Positions 34,639-43,541 of a stretch of 64,000 nucleotides of DNA are shown piece after piece. The notes under the pieces are model-generated. The model saw only the letters and a list, made by a program, of their open reading frames with translations. It had not been told where the DNA came from and did not search any database. The DNA is taken from contig VFJJ01000111.1 of NCBI GenBank assembly GCA_009886115.1, forward strand, positions 1 through 64,000, given 5' to 3'. Position 1 is the first letter of the stretch. Each line of letters begins with the position of its first letter. Made by a program: the position numbers and the translations under genes. Origin of the DNA: Actinomycetota bacterium (GTDB lineage: Bacteria; Actinomycetota; Acidimicrobiia; IMCC26256; VFJJ01).

Positions 34639-35463
34639 ATGGCAACGCAGGCGGCCGTCGAGGCCACCACGGTCACCTTGAACTACGGCTCATCCACCGC
34701 GTTGGCCTGCTCCGACTTCACCATCCCCGAGGGGCGGGTGACGGCCATCATCGGCCCCAACGGCTCGGGCAAGTCGACGATGCTCAACGCCATCGCCGGT
34801 CTCATGGAGCCGACGAGCGGACGCCTCGTGCTCTGGGGCTCGCCCCCGGCCGGGCAGCGAGCGCGGATCGCCTACGTGTTGCAATCGACGAAGGTCAACG
34901 AGCTCATGCCGGTGACGGTGAAAGAGATCGTGATGATGGGCCGGTACGCCCAGCGGGGCTGGCTCTCGCGCCTCACTCGCGACGATCGGGTCGTCGTGGC
35001 CGAAGCCATGGCCCGCCTGGAGATCGAGGATCTGGCAGCTCGGCATCTCAACGAGCTCTCCGGGGGGCAGCGGCAGCGGGTCTTCGTGGCCCAGGGCCTT
35101 GCCCAACAGGCCGATCTCCTCCTCCTCGACGAGCCCGTGACCGGCCTCGATGTCGTCTCGCACGGCCGGATCCTCGACATCGTTCGCGAGGAGGCGCACC
35201 AGCGCGGGGTCACCGTCGTGATGACCACGCACGATCTGGGTGAGGCGGCCGCGGCCGACCATCTCCTCCTGCTCTCGGGTCGGGTCGTCGCGTCCGGCTC
35301 GGCCGAGCACGTGATCACCCCCGCGCATCTCAGCGAGGCCTACGGTGCCCGACTCGTGCGCTTGAGCGACGGCAGCCTGCTGCTCGACGACGCCTCCCAC
35401 CACCACGCGCCCTCGGCGTCGACGTCGCACCTCACCGGCCACGACCACACCCACGAGCACTGA
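34639..35463 (+). CDS. Zn/Mn ABC transporter ATPase with His-rich tail
   Basis: 274 residues. Walker A GPNGSGKST, Q-loop VLQSTKVNELMPVTVKEIV, signature LSGGQRQRVFVAQ, Walker B LLLLDEPVTGLD and switch His TTHDLG. The last ~20 residues contain many His (ASHHHAPS, then TGHDHTHEH), a likely metal-sensing or metal-binding tail. It is divergent from the lipoprotein-permease pair and completes the transporter. ATG 34639; the upstream part of the track ORF is antisense to the lipoprotein gene. Confidence 0.92.
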   Translation: MATQAAVEATTVTLNYGSSTALACSDFTIPEGRVTAIIGPNGSGKSTMLNAIAGLMEPTSGRLVLWGSPPAGQRARIAYVLQSTKVNELMPVTVKEIVMMGRYAQRGWLSRLTRDDRVVVAEAMARLEIEDLAARHLNELSGGQRQRVFVAQGLAQQADLLLLDEPVTGLDVVSHGRILDIVREEAHQRGVTVVMTTHDLGEAAAADHLLLLSGRVVASGSAEHVITPAHLSEAYGARLVRLSDGSLLLDDASHHHAPSASTSHLTGHDHTHEH

Positions 35464-35517
35464 CCCCCGGCCGGGGCTCACTCGCCCCGCGTCCGCCATG
35501 GGTTCGTCGCGGCCGAG

Positions 35518-36351
35518 TCAGAAGCCGGGGTCGGCGAAGGGGTCGGGAGGGGCGACGAAGGCTTGGGTCGACGAGAGGCCGTGGCGACGGGCGATCTGCT
35601 CGTAGCCGGTCTGCTCGAGCTCAGCGGCGAGCTCGGGTCCACCCGACTCGACGATCTGGCCGGCGATGAAGACGTGCACCCGGTCGGGGCGCAGCTCGAA
35701 GAGCAAGCGGTTGTAGTGCGTGATCACCAGCACGCCCAAGGGCTCGCGGCCCGCGGCGGCCCCGGCGTCGCCCGGGTGCGTGAGCGATTCCACCCGCTGG
35801 GAGACCTGGCGCAGCGCGTCGACGTCGAGACCGGAATCGAGCTCGTCGAGGATGGCGATCTTGGGTGCCAGCACCGCCAGCTGGATGGTCTCGAGACGCT
35901 TCTTCTCGCCGCCCGACAGGCCGACGTTGAGCGGGCGATCGAGCAGGGCCGTCGCCAGCCCCAGCCGATCGGCTTCGAGCCGGACCACCTCAGCGATGCC
36001 GGCTCCCGAGCCCGTCGCGCGGCGACCGGTCGCGGCGAGTGCCTCCGACAGGAACTCCACGAACCCGATGCCCGGGATCTCGACCGGGTACTGGAGCCCG
36101 ACGAAGAGCCCGGCTGCGGCGCGCTCGTGCGTGGGCAGGGCGAGCAGGTCGGTGCCGTCGAGCGTGACGGTGCCGGCGGTGACCGTGTAGCCGGGGCGAC
36201 CCATCAGCACGTGCTGGAGCGTCGACTTCCCCGAACCGTTGGGGCCCATGATCGCCTCGACGCGTCCCGACGCGACCTCGAGGTCGACGCCCTTCAGGAT
36301 CGGGTGACCGTCGACCTCGGCGTGGAGGCCCTCGATCTTCAACAGGCTCAT
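35518..36351 (-). CDS. sufC: SufC-type Fe-S assembly ATPase (copy 2)
   Basis: 277 residues: Walker A GPNGSGKST, FVGLQYPVEIPGIGF, signature LSGGEKKRLETI, Walker B IAILDELDSGLD, switch LVITHYNRL. Compared with copy 1 it has a short insertion after the Walker B helix (LTHPGDAGAAAGREP) and a different C-terminus. It overlaps the Rieske gene by 4 bp and ends the sufB-sufD-ferredoxin-sufC operon. Being with SufB and SufD, it is the likely partner in the SufBCD scaffold; copy 1 may be a paralogue or alternative subunit. Confidence 0.93.
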   Translation of the reverse strand: MSLLKIEGLHAEVDGHPILKGVDLEVASGRVEAIMGPNGSGKSTLQHVLMGRPGYTVTAGTVTLDGTDLLALPTHERAAAGLFVGLQYPVEIPGIGFVEFLSEALAATGRRATGSGAGIAEVVRLEADRLGLATALLDRPLNVGLSGGEKKRLETIQLAVLAPKIAILDELDSGLDVDALRQVSQRVESLTHPGDAGAAAGREPLGVLVITHYNRLLFELRPDRVHVFIAGQIVESGGPELAAELEQTGYEQIARRHGLSSTQAFVAPPDPFADPGF

Positions 36352-36740
36352 GGGGCCGCCTCCTCGGTGTCGAGATCGACCACCACGGTGTCACCGTCGA
36401 GGCGCACCCGGTAGACGGGCACCGCCGTCGTGGCCGGCAGGGTCTGCGGCTCCCCGCTCAGCAACGAGAACGTGGAACCGTGCTTGGGGCATTCGATCTC
36501 GCATTCGTCCTCCCACACCGCGCCCTCCGACAGCGAGTAGTCGGCGTGCGAGCACTCGTCGCCGATGGCGTGCCAGTCATCGCCGATGTGCACGATGCAG
36601 ATGCGGTGACGACGCCCGGCGCCGTCGACCACGTCGAAGCGCCGGGCCGAACCGGCAGCCACCTCGCCCGTCGAGCACACCGCGAACGACGATGCCGATG
36701 GCGATGGCGATGCCGATGAGGATGGCGATGGCGCGGCCAT
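36348..36740 (-). CDS. Rieske-type ferredoxin of the suf operon
   Basis: A 130-residue small Rieske protein of the non-heme oxygenase ferredoxin type often found in actinobacterial suf operons. Cluster ligands: CSH (in IGDECSHADYSL) and CPKH (in EIECPKHGSTF). The first ~18 residues are a Pro/Ser stretch encoded by a GAT-rich hexanucleotide microsatellite and are not part of the fold. ATG 36740 overlaps the sufD stop (TGATG). It may deliver electrons for Fe-S assembly. Confidence 0.9.
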   Translation of the reverse strand: MAAPSPSSSASPSPSASSFAVCSTGEVAAGSARRFDVVDGAGRRHRICIVHIGDDWHAIGDECSHADYSLSEGAVWEDECEIECPKHGSTFSLLSGEPQTLPATTAVPVYRVRLDGDTVVVDLDTEEAAP

Positions 36741-38038
36741 CAGGCCCTCCCCCCGAACTTGGCCGTGACGGCCGTCCGCAGAGGCTCGGCCAGCGACGCG
36801 AGGGGGAGCCGGGCCAGCACGTCCTCGAAGAACCCGAACACGATCAGCCGCTCGGCGTCGGCCGGGGCGATCCCCCGCGACTGGAGGTAGTAGAGCTGAT
36901 CCTCGTCGATGGGGCCGATCGCCGAGGCGTGCGAGCACTTCACGTCGTTGGCCTCGATCACCAGGTTCGGGATCGATTCCGCGCCACAGGGGGGCGGCGC
37001 CAACACCAGGTTGCGGTTGGTCTGGTTGGCCCGGGCCTTCTTGGCGTTCACGCGCATGTGGACGATCCCCGAGTACACCGACTTGGCCTGCTCGTCGACG
37101 GCGCCCTTGAACAGGAGATCGCTCGAGGTGTATGGCGCCTGATGGTCTTGCAGGGTGCGGAAGTCGAGCGTCTGGCTGCCGGTCCCGAAGTACACGGCGA
37201 GCAGATCGCTCGAAGCGCCCTGGCCGACGAGCACCGACTCCGAGCGCAACCGGGCGTAGTCGCCGCCGAGGGCCACGGCCGACGAGCGCAACGTCGCGTC
37301 ACGGCCGATCGTCGATCGCTGCAGGGCCACCTGCCAGGTACCGGGGCCGTGGGCCTGGAGCGCGACGTGGCTGAGCATCGCCCCGTCGCCGATCACGAAC
37401 TCGGTCACGGCGTCGGCGAGATGCACGATGCCGCTGGGCGATGCGTGGTACTCGGCGACCGTCGCCTGAGCCCGCTCGCCGAGGATCACGAGGGTGCGGG
37501 GGAACGACACCAGGCCGTCGCCCTCGCACCAGTGCGCCACCACGATGGGGCGCTCGACGACCACGCCCGCCGGCACGTGCACGTACGCCGCACCCGAGAG
37601 GAACCCGTCGTTGAGCTCGGTGAACCAGTCGGCCGACGATGATGCGGCAGTCCCGAGGCTCTCGCGCACGGGTCCGTCGGCCACCTCGAGGACGTCTCCC
37701 ACTGCGACACCCCGGGCAACGAGCTCGTCGTCGAGCTCGAGGTGCACCACCCGACCGTTGCGGACGACGATGAGGCCGGCCCGGTCGGGGATCGCCGCCG
37801 CTACCGCGGCCGCCGCGGGTGGGATGCCGGCCTCGCCGATGCCGTCGATCCACGCCGGCGTGAACCGGTCGAGGGCGAGCGACTCGATCCGGGAGTAGCG
37901 CCAGATCTCCTCGGACGAGGTGGGGGCCGTACCCGCGGCGAACCGCTCGACCGCGGCGATCCGACGCTCGGCGAGCCATGCCGGACCGTCGAGCCGGCGC
38001 GCCACGTCGGCGCCGAACGACAAGGTGGTGGTGCTCAT
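36740..38038 (-). CDS. sufD: SufD, Fe-S cluster assembly scaffold subunit
   Basis: A 432-residue beta-helix scaffold protein. It begins with a variable helical part containing EEIWRYSRIESLALDRF, then the repetitive beta-helix (AAYVHVPAGVVVERPIVVAHW, SSDLLFKGAVDEQAKSVYSGI). The C-terminal segment carries NDVKCSHASAIGPIDEDQLYYLQSRGI, including the Cys and His positions that bind iron at the SufB-SufD interface. ATG 38038 has a GAGGGG SD. It is separated from sufB by a tandem repeat and overlaps the ferredoxin gene by one base. Confidence 0.95.
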   Translation of the reverse strand: MSTTTLSFGADVARRLDGPAWLAERRIAAVERFAAGTAPTSSEEIWRYSRIESLALDRFTPAWIDGIGEAGIPPAAAAVAAAIPDRAGLIVVRNGRVVHLELDDELVARGVAVGDVLEVADGPVRESLGTAASSSADWFTELNDGFLSGAAYVHVPAGVVVERPIVVAHWCEGDGLVSFPRTLVILGERAQATVAEYHASPSGIVHLADAVTEFVIGDGAMLSHVALQAHGPGTWQVALQRSTIGRDATLRSSAVALGGDYARLRSESVLVGQGASSDLLAVYFGTGSQTLDFRTLQDHQAPYTSSDLLFKGAVDEQAKSVYSGIVHMRVNAKKARANQTNRNLVLAPPPCGAESIPNLVIEANDVKCSHASAIGPIDEDQLYYLQSRGIAPADAERLIVFGFFEDVLARLPLASLAEPLRTAVTAKFGGRA

Positions 38039-38095
38039 GTTCCCCTCAGTGTGCGCGTGCTGCGACGGCGGAGACCCGACCGGCAGATGCCTTGA

Positions 38096-38131
38096 GCCGA
38101 CGGTGTCGTATCAGCCGACGGTGTCGTATCA
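38096..38131. repeat. 18-bp tandem repeat duplicating the sufB stop codon
   Basis: Two exact 18-bp units (GCCGACGGTGTCGTATCA) plus a partial third. On the minus strand the sufB stop TGA is in the first complete unit encountered, and the next unit repeats it in the same frame. The repeat fills much of the gap to sufD. Confidence 0.9.
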
Positions 38132-39526
38132 GCCGACAGAGCCTTCCATCTCCAGCTCGATCAACCGCGACAGCTCCACGGCGTACTCCATGGGCAGCGT
38201 CTTGGTGACCGGCTCGATGAACCCGTTGACGATCATGGCGACGGCCGCCTGCTCCGACAGCCCTCGACTCATCAGGTAGAAGAGCTGATCCTCGCCCACC
38301 TTCGACACCGAGGCCTCGTGCCCGACGTTGGCGTCGTGCTCGTTGATCTCCATGTAGGGGTACGTGTCGGACCGGCTGTGGTCGTCGAGGATGAGCGCGT
38401 CGCAGGTGACGCGGCTCTTGGCGTGGTGGGCGCCGGGCTCGACCCGGACGAGCCCGCGGTAGGTGGTGCGGCCGCCATCCTTGCTGATCGACTTGGAGTT
38501 GATGAGCGAGGTCGTCTCGGGGGCGGCGTGCACCATCTTGGCCCCGGCGTCCTGGTGCATCCCGGCGCCGGCGTAGGCGATCGAGAGCACCTCGCCGTGA
38601 GCCTTGGGTCCCATGAGCCACACGGCCGGGTACTTCATGGTGAGCTTGGAGCCGATGTTGCCGTCGATCCACTCGACGGTGGCCTCGGCGTCGGCTCGGG
38701 CCCGCTTGGTGACCAGGTTGTACACGTTCGGCGACCAGTTCTGGATGGTCGTGTAGCGGATGCGAGATCCTGGCAATGCCACCAGCTCGACGACCGCTGA
38801 ATGCAAGGCATCGGTCGTCCAGACCGGAGCCGAGCACCCTTCCACGTAGTGCACCGACGAGCCCTCGTCAGCGATGATGAGCGTCCGTTCGAACTGGCCG
38901 GCGTTCTCGGAGTTGATCCGGAAATATGCCTGCAATGGCATGTCGACGTGCACGCCCGGGGGCACATAGATGAACGACCCCCCCGACCACACGGCCGAGT
39001 TGAGGGCGGCGAACTTGTTGTCTCCAGGCGGGATGAGCGTACCCATGTACTTCTGCACGAGCTCCGGATGGTCGCGCACCGCGGAATCCATATCGGTGAA
39101 AAGAATCCCGAGACTCTCGAGATCTTCACGATTCCGGTGGTACACCACTTCGCTTTCGTACTGTGCAGTGACACCGGCGAGGAACTTGCGTTCTGCTTCG
39201 GGGATCCCGAGCTTCTCGTAGGTGTTCTTCACGTTGTCTGGGAGCATGTCCCAGTTGTTGACCTGGCCGTCGGTGGGCTTGATGTAGTAGTAGATGTCCT
39301 GGAAGTCGATGTCGGGCATGTTCTGCGCGAACCACGACAGCATGGGCTTGCGCTCGAAGGTCTTGAGCGACCGGAGCCGGAACTTCAGCATCCAGTCGGG
39401 CTCGCCCTTCATCTCCGACATCTCGCGCACGACCGCTTCGGAGAGCCCCTTCTTGGGCTTGAAGACGTAATTCTCCTCGTCGTGCCAACCGAGCTGGTAG
39501 CGGCCGAGGTCGATCGCCTGGGTCAT
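38129..39526 (-). CDS. sufB: SufB, Fe-S cluster assembly scaffold
   Basis: A 465-residue scaffold. Recognisable blocks: [35 protein letters not shown], the beta-helix core with [23 protein letters not shown] and [23 protein letters not shown] (conserved Cys), and [19 protein letters not shown] near the C-terminus. It builds the nascent cluster with SufC and SufD. ATG 39526 has an AGGAG SD. Codon use is less extreme in the middle (AT-richer stretch near 39060-39180) than in neighbours. First gene of its operon, behind two copies of the shared suf operator. Confidence 0.96.
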   Translation of the reverse strand: MTQAIDLGRYQLGWHDEENYVFKPKKGLSEAVVREMSEMKGEPDWMLKFRLRSLKTFERKPMLSWFAQNMPDIDFQDIYYYIKPTDGQVNNWDMLPDNVKNTYEKLGIPEAERKFLAGVTAQYESEVVYHRNREDLESLGILFTDMDSAVRDHPELVQKYMGTLIPPGDNKFAALNSAVWSGGSFIYVPPGVHVDMPLQAYFRINSENAGQFERTLIIADEGSSVHYVEGCSAPVWTTDALHSAVVELVALPGSRIRYTTIQNWSPNVYNLVTKRARADAEATVEWIDGNIGSKLTMKYPAVWLMGPKAHGEVLSIAYAGAGMHQDAGAKMVHAAPETTSLINSKSISKDGGRTTYRGLVRVEPGAHHAKSRVTCDALILDDHSRSDTYPYMEINEHDANVGHEASVSKVGEDQLFYLMSRGLSEQAAVAMIVNGFIEPVTKTLPMEYAVELSRLIELEMEGSVG

Positions 39527-39555
39527 GACGATGCTCCTGTGCTGGCGGACGGGAT

Positions 39556-39614
39556 TTCCACTACGCAGATAGTAACAACTCCATCGGCCGATTCCCACTA
39601 CGCCGGTAGGGGAA
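39556..39614 (-). promoter_or_regulatory. sufB promoter with two palindromic operators (sites B1 and B2)
   Basis: Site B1 (39592-39614) is a near-perfect palindrome, half-sites TTCCCMCTAC facing each other across 4 bp. Site B2 (39556-39575) has the left half TTCCACTAC and a weaker right half ATAGTAAC. A -10 TACTAT lies on the minus strand at 39574-39569 inside B2, 17 bp from a poor -35 inside B1. The left half matches the sufC site A base for base (ATTTCCCCTAC). One regulator probably controls both suf transcripts. Confidence 0.65.
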
Positions 39615-39708
39615 ATCCCGGAGCCCCCGAGAACGGACATGCCGGCTCTCGGCCCGCCCACCTGCGGGTATCCACCAACACCGCCGGCGACCGGCGTACT
39701 CTGCCGAC

Positions 39709-40296
39709 ATGCTCACCGAGAGGCGGCGACGGGTGCTCGAGGCCGTATCGCCTCGGCGCGGCGTCGCCCGCCGCCACGAGGCTCCGCCCTGGCACGAGCT
39801 CGTCGCCCCGCCCGACGCTGCTCCGCGCCGGCCCGGCCAACCGCTCGATGTCAAGCTGATCGGTCCGCCGTCAGACCCGTCCGACCGGTCCCGCCGGGCG
39901 AGCGGTCTCATCAGCGTGTATCGAGCCGAGGGCCACGAGGGTGCGACGGCCGCGGTCAGCGACTCGTTGCCCCGATTGGCGCCGACACCCGAGATACCGA
40001 AGCCGCTCCCGGCGAGCGTCCGGAACCTCGAGCGCTCCGTGGTGGCGTTGGGGATGCGCACCGAGGCCCTGGCCGTCAGCCTCGACCGGCTCGACGGTTA
40101 CCTCTCGAAGCTGCTCACCGACGTGATGGAAACCCGGAATCGACTGCGGGCCACCGCCACCTCGGCCGTGGTGAGCGAAGCCGAGCACCGCCTCCGCCGC
40201 CTCCACGGCCAGCTCCAGCGGGTCGACAACCATCTGCGCACCACGGATCTCGCCGACCCACACTCCGAAATGTGCGCGGAAATACTCACTGGGTGA
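39709..40296 (+). CDS. hypothetical protein, 195 aa
   Basis: I do not recognise this protein. The first ~90 residues are basic and Pro-rich, without predicted fold. Residues ~98-185 form one long helix or coiled coil ([57 protein letters not shown]). The final [11 protein letters not shown] and the stop codon come from the dispersed palindrome that follows. It is divergent from sufB and convergent with the UPF0182 gene. Third-codon GC supports coding; the start is uncertain. Confidence 0.6.
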   Translation: MLTERRRRVLEAVSPRRGVARRHEAPPWHELVAPPDAAPRRPGQPLDVKLIGPPSDPSDRSRRASGLISVYRAEGHEGATAAVSDSLPRLAPTPEIPKPLPASVRNLERSVVALGMRTEALAVSLDRLDGYLSKLLTDVMETRNRLRATATSAVVSEAEHRLRRLHGQLQRVDNHLRTTDLADPHSEMCAEILTG

Positions 40297-40314
40297 GCGA
40301 TTCCGCGCACATTT
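40268..40314. repeat. dispersed palindrome, copy 2 (convergent-junction element)
   Basis: Arms 40268-40288 and 40294-40314 (core AAATGTGCGCGGAA) pair with three mismatches around a 5-nt loop. Same size, orientation and relation to a gene 3' end as copy 1 at 5259-5305. Here it closes the rightward hypothetical gene opposite the leftward UPF0182 gene. Confidence 0.85.
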
Positions 40315-40333
40315 GGGGTGGGGTCGCAGTCTC

Positions 40334-43300
40334 CTAGGCGCTGATCGTCGACGACGCCGTGGGCTGCGAGCTCGTGGTGGCTCCGCTGGTCGTGGTCGTT
40401 GCACCAGAGCGTGTGGTCGTGCTCGCCGAGCGCGTCGACGACGTGGCCGTCGACGACGTGGCCGATGTGCTCGTGGTGGCTCCGCTGGTCGTCGATGGCG
40501 TCGACGATGCCCCGCCGGAGCGGTTGAGCGCGTCGTTGACGTACGTCCTGGCGAGCTCGATCTGCTGCTGGTACGTGCCGAGATCGCCACCATCGAGTGC
40601 CGTCTGGGCAGCAGCGAAGGCGCCGTCGGCCAAGCGCAACAGCTCCTCCACGGTCTCGTCGCCCGTCGTGACCGGAGGCGGCGGCGGTGAACCGGGCGTC
40701 GGCGGGGGTGCGGGAGGACCGGGCGGCGCCGGGGCGGGCGGCGTCCCGTCAACCACAGGCACGTCGCACGTCTCGATCGAGGCGAACTCGGGGAAGCTCT
40801 TGAGCGCCTCGCACAGCGACGACTTCATCACTGCCCCGTCCTTGTAGAACACGGCAACGAATCGAAGGCCGGGGAACTGGGTCTGGCCTTCCGCCTTGAG
40901 GTACACGGGCCGGATGTACAGGATCGAATTCCCGACCGGCACGAGCTGGAGGTTACCCAACTCGACCGAGGAGCCGTTCCCTGCTTGGTTGAGCAAGGTC
41001 AACGTCTCGGAGATCGCTTCGGTGGTCAGGATCTCGTTGCTGGCCTGGGCGGGGCCGAAAACGCGCGGCGTCGCTGGCATCGTATAGGCGCTGATCTCGC
41101 CGTAGCGCTCAGGATCGGAGCGCGCCACCAAGAACGAGACCAGGTTCTGGATACCCCCGTCCTGAGAGACAGGAACAAGCGGCTGCATGATCACATACTG
41201 CTCATCCGGCTCCCCCGGGAGGCGCGTCAGCAGGTAGTACGGGTCCATCCGGTCGGCGGTATTGCTCTCGATCGAGATCGCCTGGCCACCGGCCGTCACC
41301 TCGGTCAGGGGAACGACCCCGCCACCTCCAACACTCCCGCGGAGCGGACCGGTGTCGGGGTCCTGCGCAATAGACCACTGGTCGGAACGGTTGTAGAAGC
41401 CTGCCGGGTCGGTGACGTGGTACGAGGCGAAGATCCCCGACTGCACGCGGAACAGGTCCTCAGGATAACGGAGGTGCTCATTGAGCCCGGCCGGCATCGA
41501 CTCCGGAGAGGTGAACAGGTCGGGGAAGGCATCACGCCAGGCCCGAATCACGGGGTCGCTCTCGTCTACCAAGTAGAACCGCATCGAGCCGTCGTACGAG
41601 TCGACGGTGATCTTCACCGAGTTGCGAACGTAGTTGAACCGTTGGCTGAGCCCGCTGCCGCTCGGCAATCCTCCTGGCACGACAGCCTGGGCGTACGGAT
41701 AGCTCTCAGTGGTCGTATAAGCATCGAGGACCCACACCACCCGGCCGCTCTCGATGATGACGGGGTAGGGGTCGGCGTCGAGCTCGAGGAAGGGTGCCAG
41801 ATCGCGTACCCGGTCGCGGATGTCTCGCTTGATGAGGATACGCGATTCGTCATCGAGGTCGCCCGACAGGAACAATCGGGCATCGAGGAACCGCAAAGCG
41901 AACGCTGTCCGCCGGAAGATGCTCGAGAGCTCGATCCCTCCGCTCCCGGCGTAAGCCGCGGACCCCGTGGCGGTGTCGAGCCCAGGGTCGAACTCGGGGA
42001 GCGCGGTGTTGACCACCGCGTAGTCGTCGAGACGTTCGCCGTAGTACAGGCCCTTCTGATCGAGGGTGATCTCCGGGACCGAGCTGGTCGGAGGCAGATC
42101 CTTGACGAGGAACTCCGGGAGACCACCGTCAGTGACTGCGTTCGCCGGGGCCAGCGCCACGCCTTGACCGTGCGTGTAGACGAGGTGCCTGTTGACCCAC
42201 GACTGGCTCGGAAGCCGATCGAGGTTGATCTCACGCGCAGCGAGGACGGTCTGGGTCAGCTTGCCGTTGATGACGTATCGGTCGACGTCGAGCTGGGAGA
42301 ACCGGTAGAACGCCTTGACCTGCTGGAGGTTCTGCCAGGTGGCGCCCACGAACTCGGGGTCCCAGAGGCGAGCGTTCTGAAGCGTGACGGAGTTCTCGTC
42401 GATGTCTGACGCGGTGAGATCGGCCGAGTAAGGGAACGGTTGCACGTCGATGTCGGCGATGTCGTACGCCGCGCGCGTCGCGTCGATGTTGTAGGCGATG
42501 TACTCGGCCTCACGAGCCTGTTCGCTGGGCTCGACCTTGAAGCGTTGGTAGAGCTGGGGGTAGACGGTGCCGACGGCCAACGAGACGAAGGCCCACAGGC
42601 CGACCGCGATCACGGGTAGAGCGAAGCCGCGCAGGCGGATGTTGACCAGGAACAAGATCACCGCGGCGATCGATATGACGATCAGCAGGCGCAGCGCCGG
42701 GAGCTGCGCGTTCACGTCGGTGGCGGTGGCCCCGTGCACCGCGCCCCGCGTCGAGGTGGTGAGGGCGAAGCGCTCCAGGTAGTACCCCCAGGCCCGCACC
42801 AGCGCGACGAGGGCGAGCAGCACCGACAGATGCACCTTCACCTGGGGGCTGACCCGTTGGAAGGGGCCCTGCACCCGGATGCCGCCGTTCAGGTAGTGAG
42901 CGACGGCCGTCACGATGAGGATGATGATCAGCGACGCGAAGGTCCAGTCGAACACGACCCGATAGAACGGCAGCTTGAAGACGTAGAAGCCGATGTCGCG
43001 GCCGAACTGCGGGTCGTTGACGCCGAAGTCGCCGCCGTGGCGAAAGAGCAGCCACTTCTCCCAGTGCCCGGTGACGCCCACGCCGGCGATGATCGCGAAC
43101 AGCGCCGACAGACCCAGCCGGAGCCGCCCGGCGTACGGTCCGATGAAGCGCCGGTACCGCTCGGTCACGTCTTCCTGGGCGGTGGGGAGGAACCTCGGTG
43201 CGATCCGATCGGCGATCACGAGGTTGCCGAACAACACAACGAAGAACGCGATCATGAAGATCGCAGCGGGAACGAGTCGGGCCTCGATCGACTGCCGCCA

Positions 43301-43468
43301 CACCGAGGTGAGCCCGACCTCGTCGAACCAGAGATAGTCGGTCCAGAAGCCGGCGATGCCCCGCAAGCTCAACAGCAGCACGATCAGGACGACGACGGCG
43401 ACGACGATCGCCACCCGCGACCTGGTGAAGCGCGGCTGACCCCGTTCGCGTGAGCTCGGTACCCTCAT
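40334..43468 (-). CDS. UPF0182 family membrane protein
   Basis: A 1044-residue protein of the COG1615/UPF0182 family, widespread in Actinobacteria and cyanobacteria and of unknown function. About seven N-terminal membrane helices (residues 18-310) contain the diagnostic YLWFDEVGLTSVWRQ and FGRDIGFYVFKLPFYRVVFDW. A large extracytoplasmic domain follows, with VYTHGQGVALAPANAV. The last ~80 residues are a Ser/Thr/Ala-rich repeat tail that looks disordered and exposed. Single gene, ATG 43468. Confidence 0.95.
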   Translation of the reverse strand: MRVPSSRERGQPRFTRSRVAIVVAVVVLIVLLLSLRGIAGFWTDYLWFDEVGLTSVWRQSIEARLVPAAIFMIAFFVVLFGNLVIADRIAPRFLPTAQEDVTERYRRFIGPYAGRLRLGLSALFAIIAGVGVTGHWEKWLLFRHGGDFGVNDPQFGRDIGFYVFKLPFYRVVFDWTFASLIIILIVTAVAHYLNGGIRVQGPFQRVSPQVKVHLSVLLALVALVRAWGYYLERFALTTSTRGAVHGATATDVNAQLPALRLLIVISIAAVILFLVNIRLRGFALPVIAVGLWAFVSLAVGTVYPQLYQRFKVEPSEQAREAEYIAYNIDATRAAYDIADIDVQPFPYSADLTASDIDENSVTLQNARLWDPEFVGATWQNLQQVKAFYRFSQLDVDRYVINGKLTQTVLAAREINLDRLPSQSWVNRHLVYTHGQGVALAPANAVTDGGLPEFLVKDLPPTSSVPEITLDQKGLYYGERLDDYAVVNTALPEFDPGLDTATGSAAYAGSGGIELSSIFRRTAFALRFLDARLFLSGDLDDESRILIKRDIRDRVRDLAPFLELDADPYPVIIESGRVVWVLDAYTTTESYPYAQAVVPGGLPSGSGLSQRFNYVRNSVKITVDSYDGSMRFYLVDESDPVIRAWRDAFPDLFTSPESMPAGLNEHLRYPEDLFRVQSGIFASYHVTDPAGFYNRSDQWSIAQDPDTGPLRGSVGGGGVVPLTEVTAGGQAISIESNTADRMDPYYLLTRLPGEPDEQYVIMQPLVPVSQDGGIQNLVSFLVARSDPERYGEISAYTMPATPRVFGPAQASNEILTTEAISETLTLLNQAGNGSSVELGNLQLVPVGNSILYIRPVYLKAEGQTQFPGLRFVAVFYKDGAVMKSSLCEALKSFPEFASIETCDVPVVDGTPPAPAPPGPPAPPPTPGSPPPPPVTTGDETVEELLRLADGAFAAAQTALDGGDLGTYQQQIELARTYVNDALNRSGGASSTPSTTSGATTSTSATSSTATSSTRSASTTTRSGATTTTSGATTSSQPTASSTISA

Positions 43469-43541
43469 CGAGCACCCATCGTAGAGCGCGATCGGGCGCG
43501 ATCCCGAGGCGGCGTCGGAGCGGCCCCCATCACCGCGACGA

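Noticed and set aside
40985-42409. 474-residue plus-strand ORF
   Set aside because: Antisense of the UPF0182 gene, whose protein is clearly conserved.
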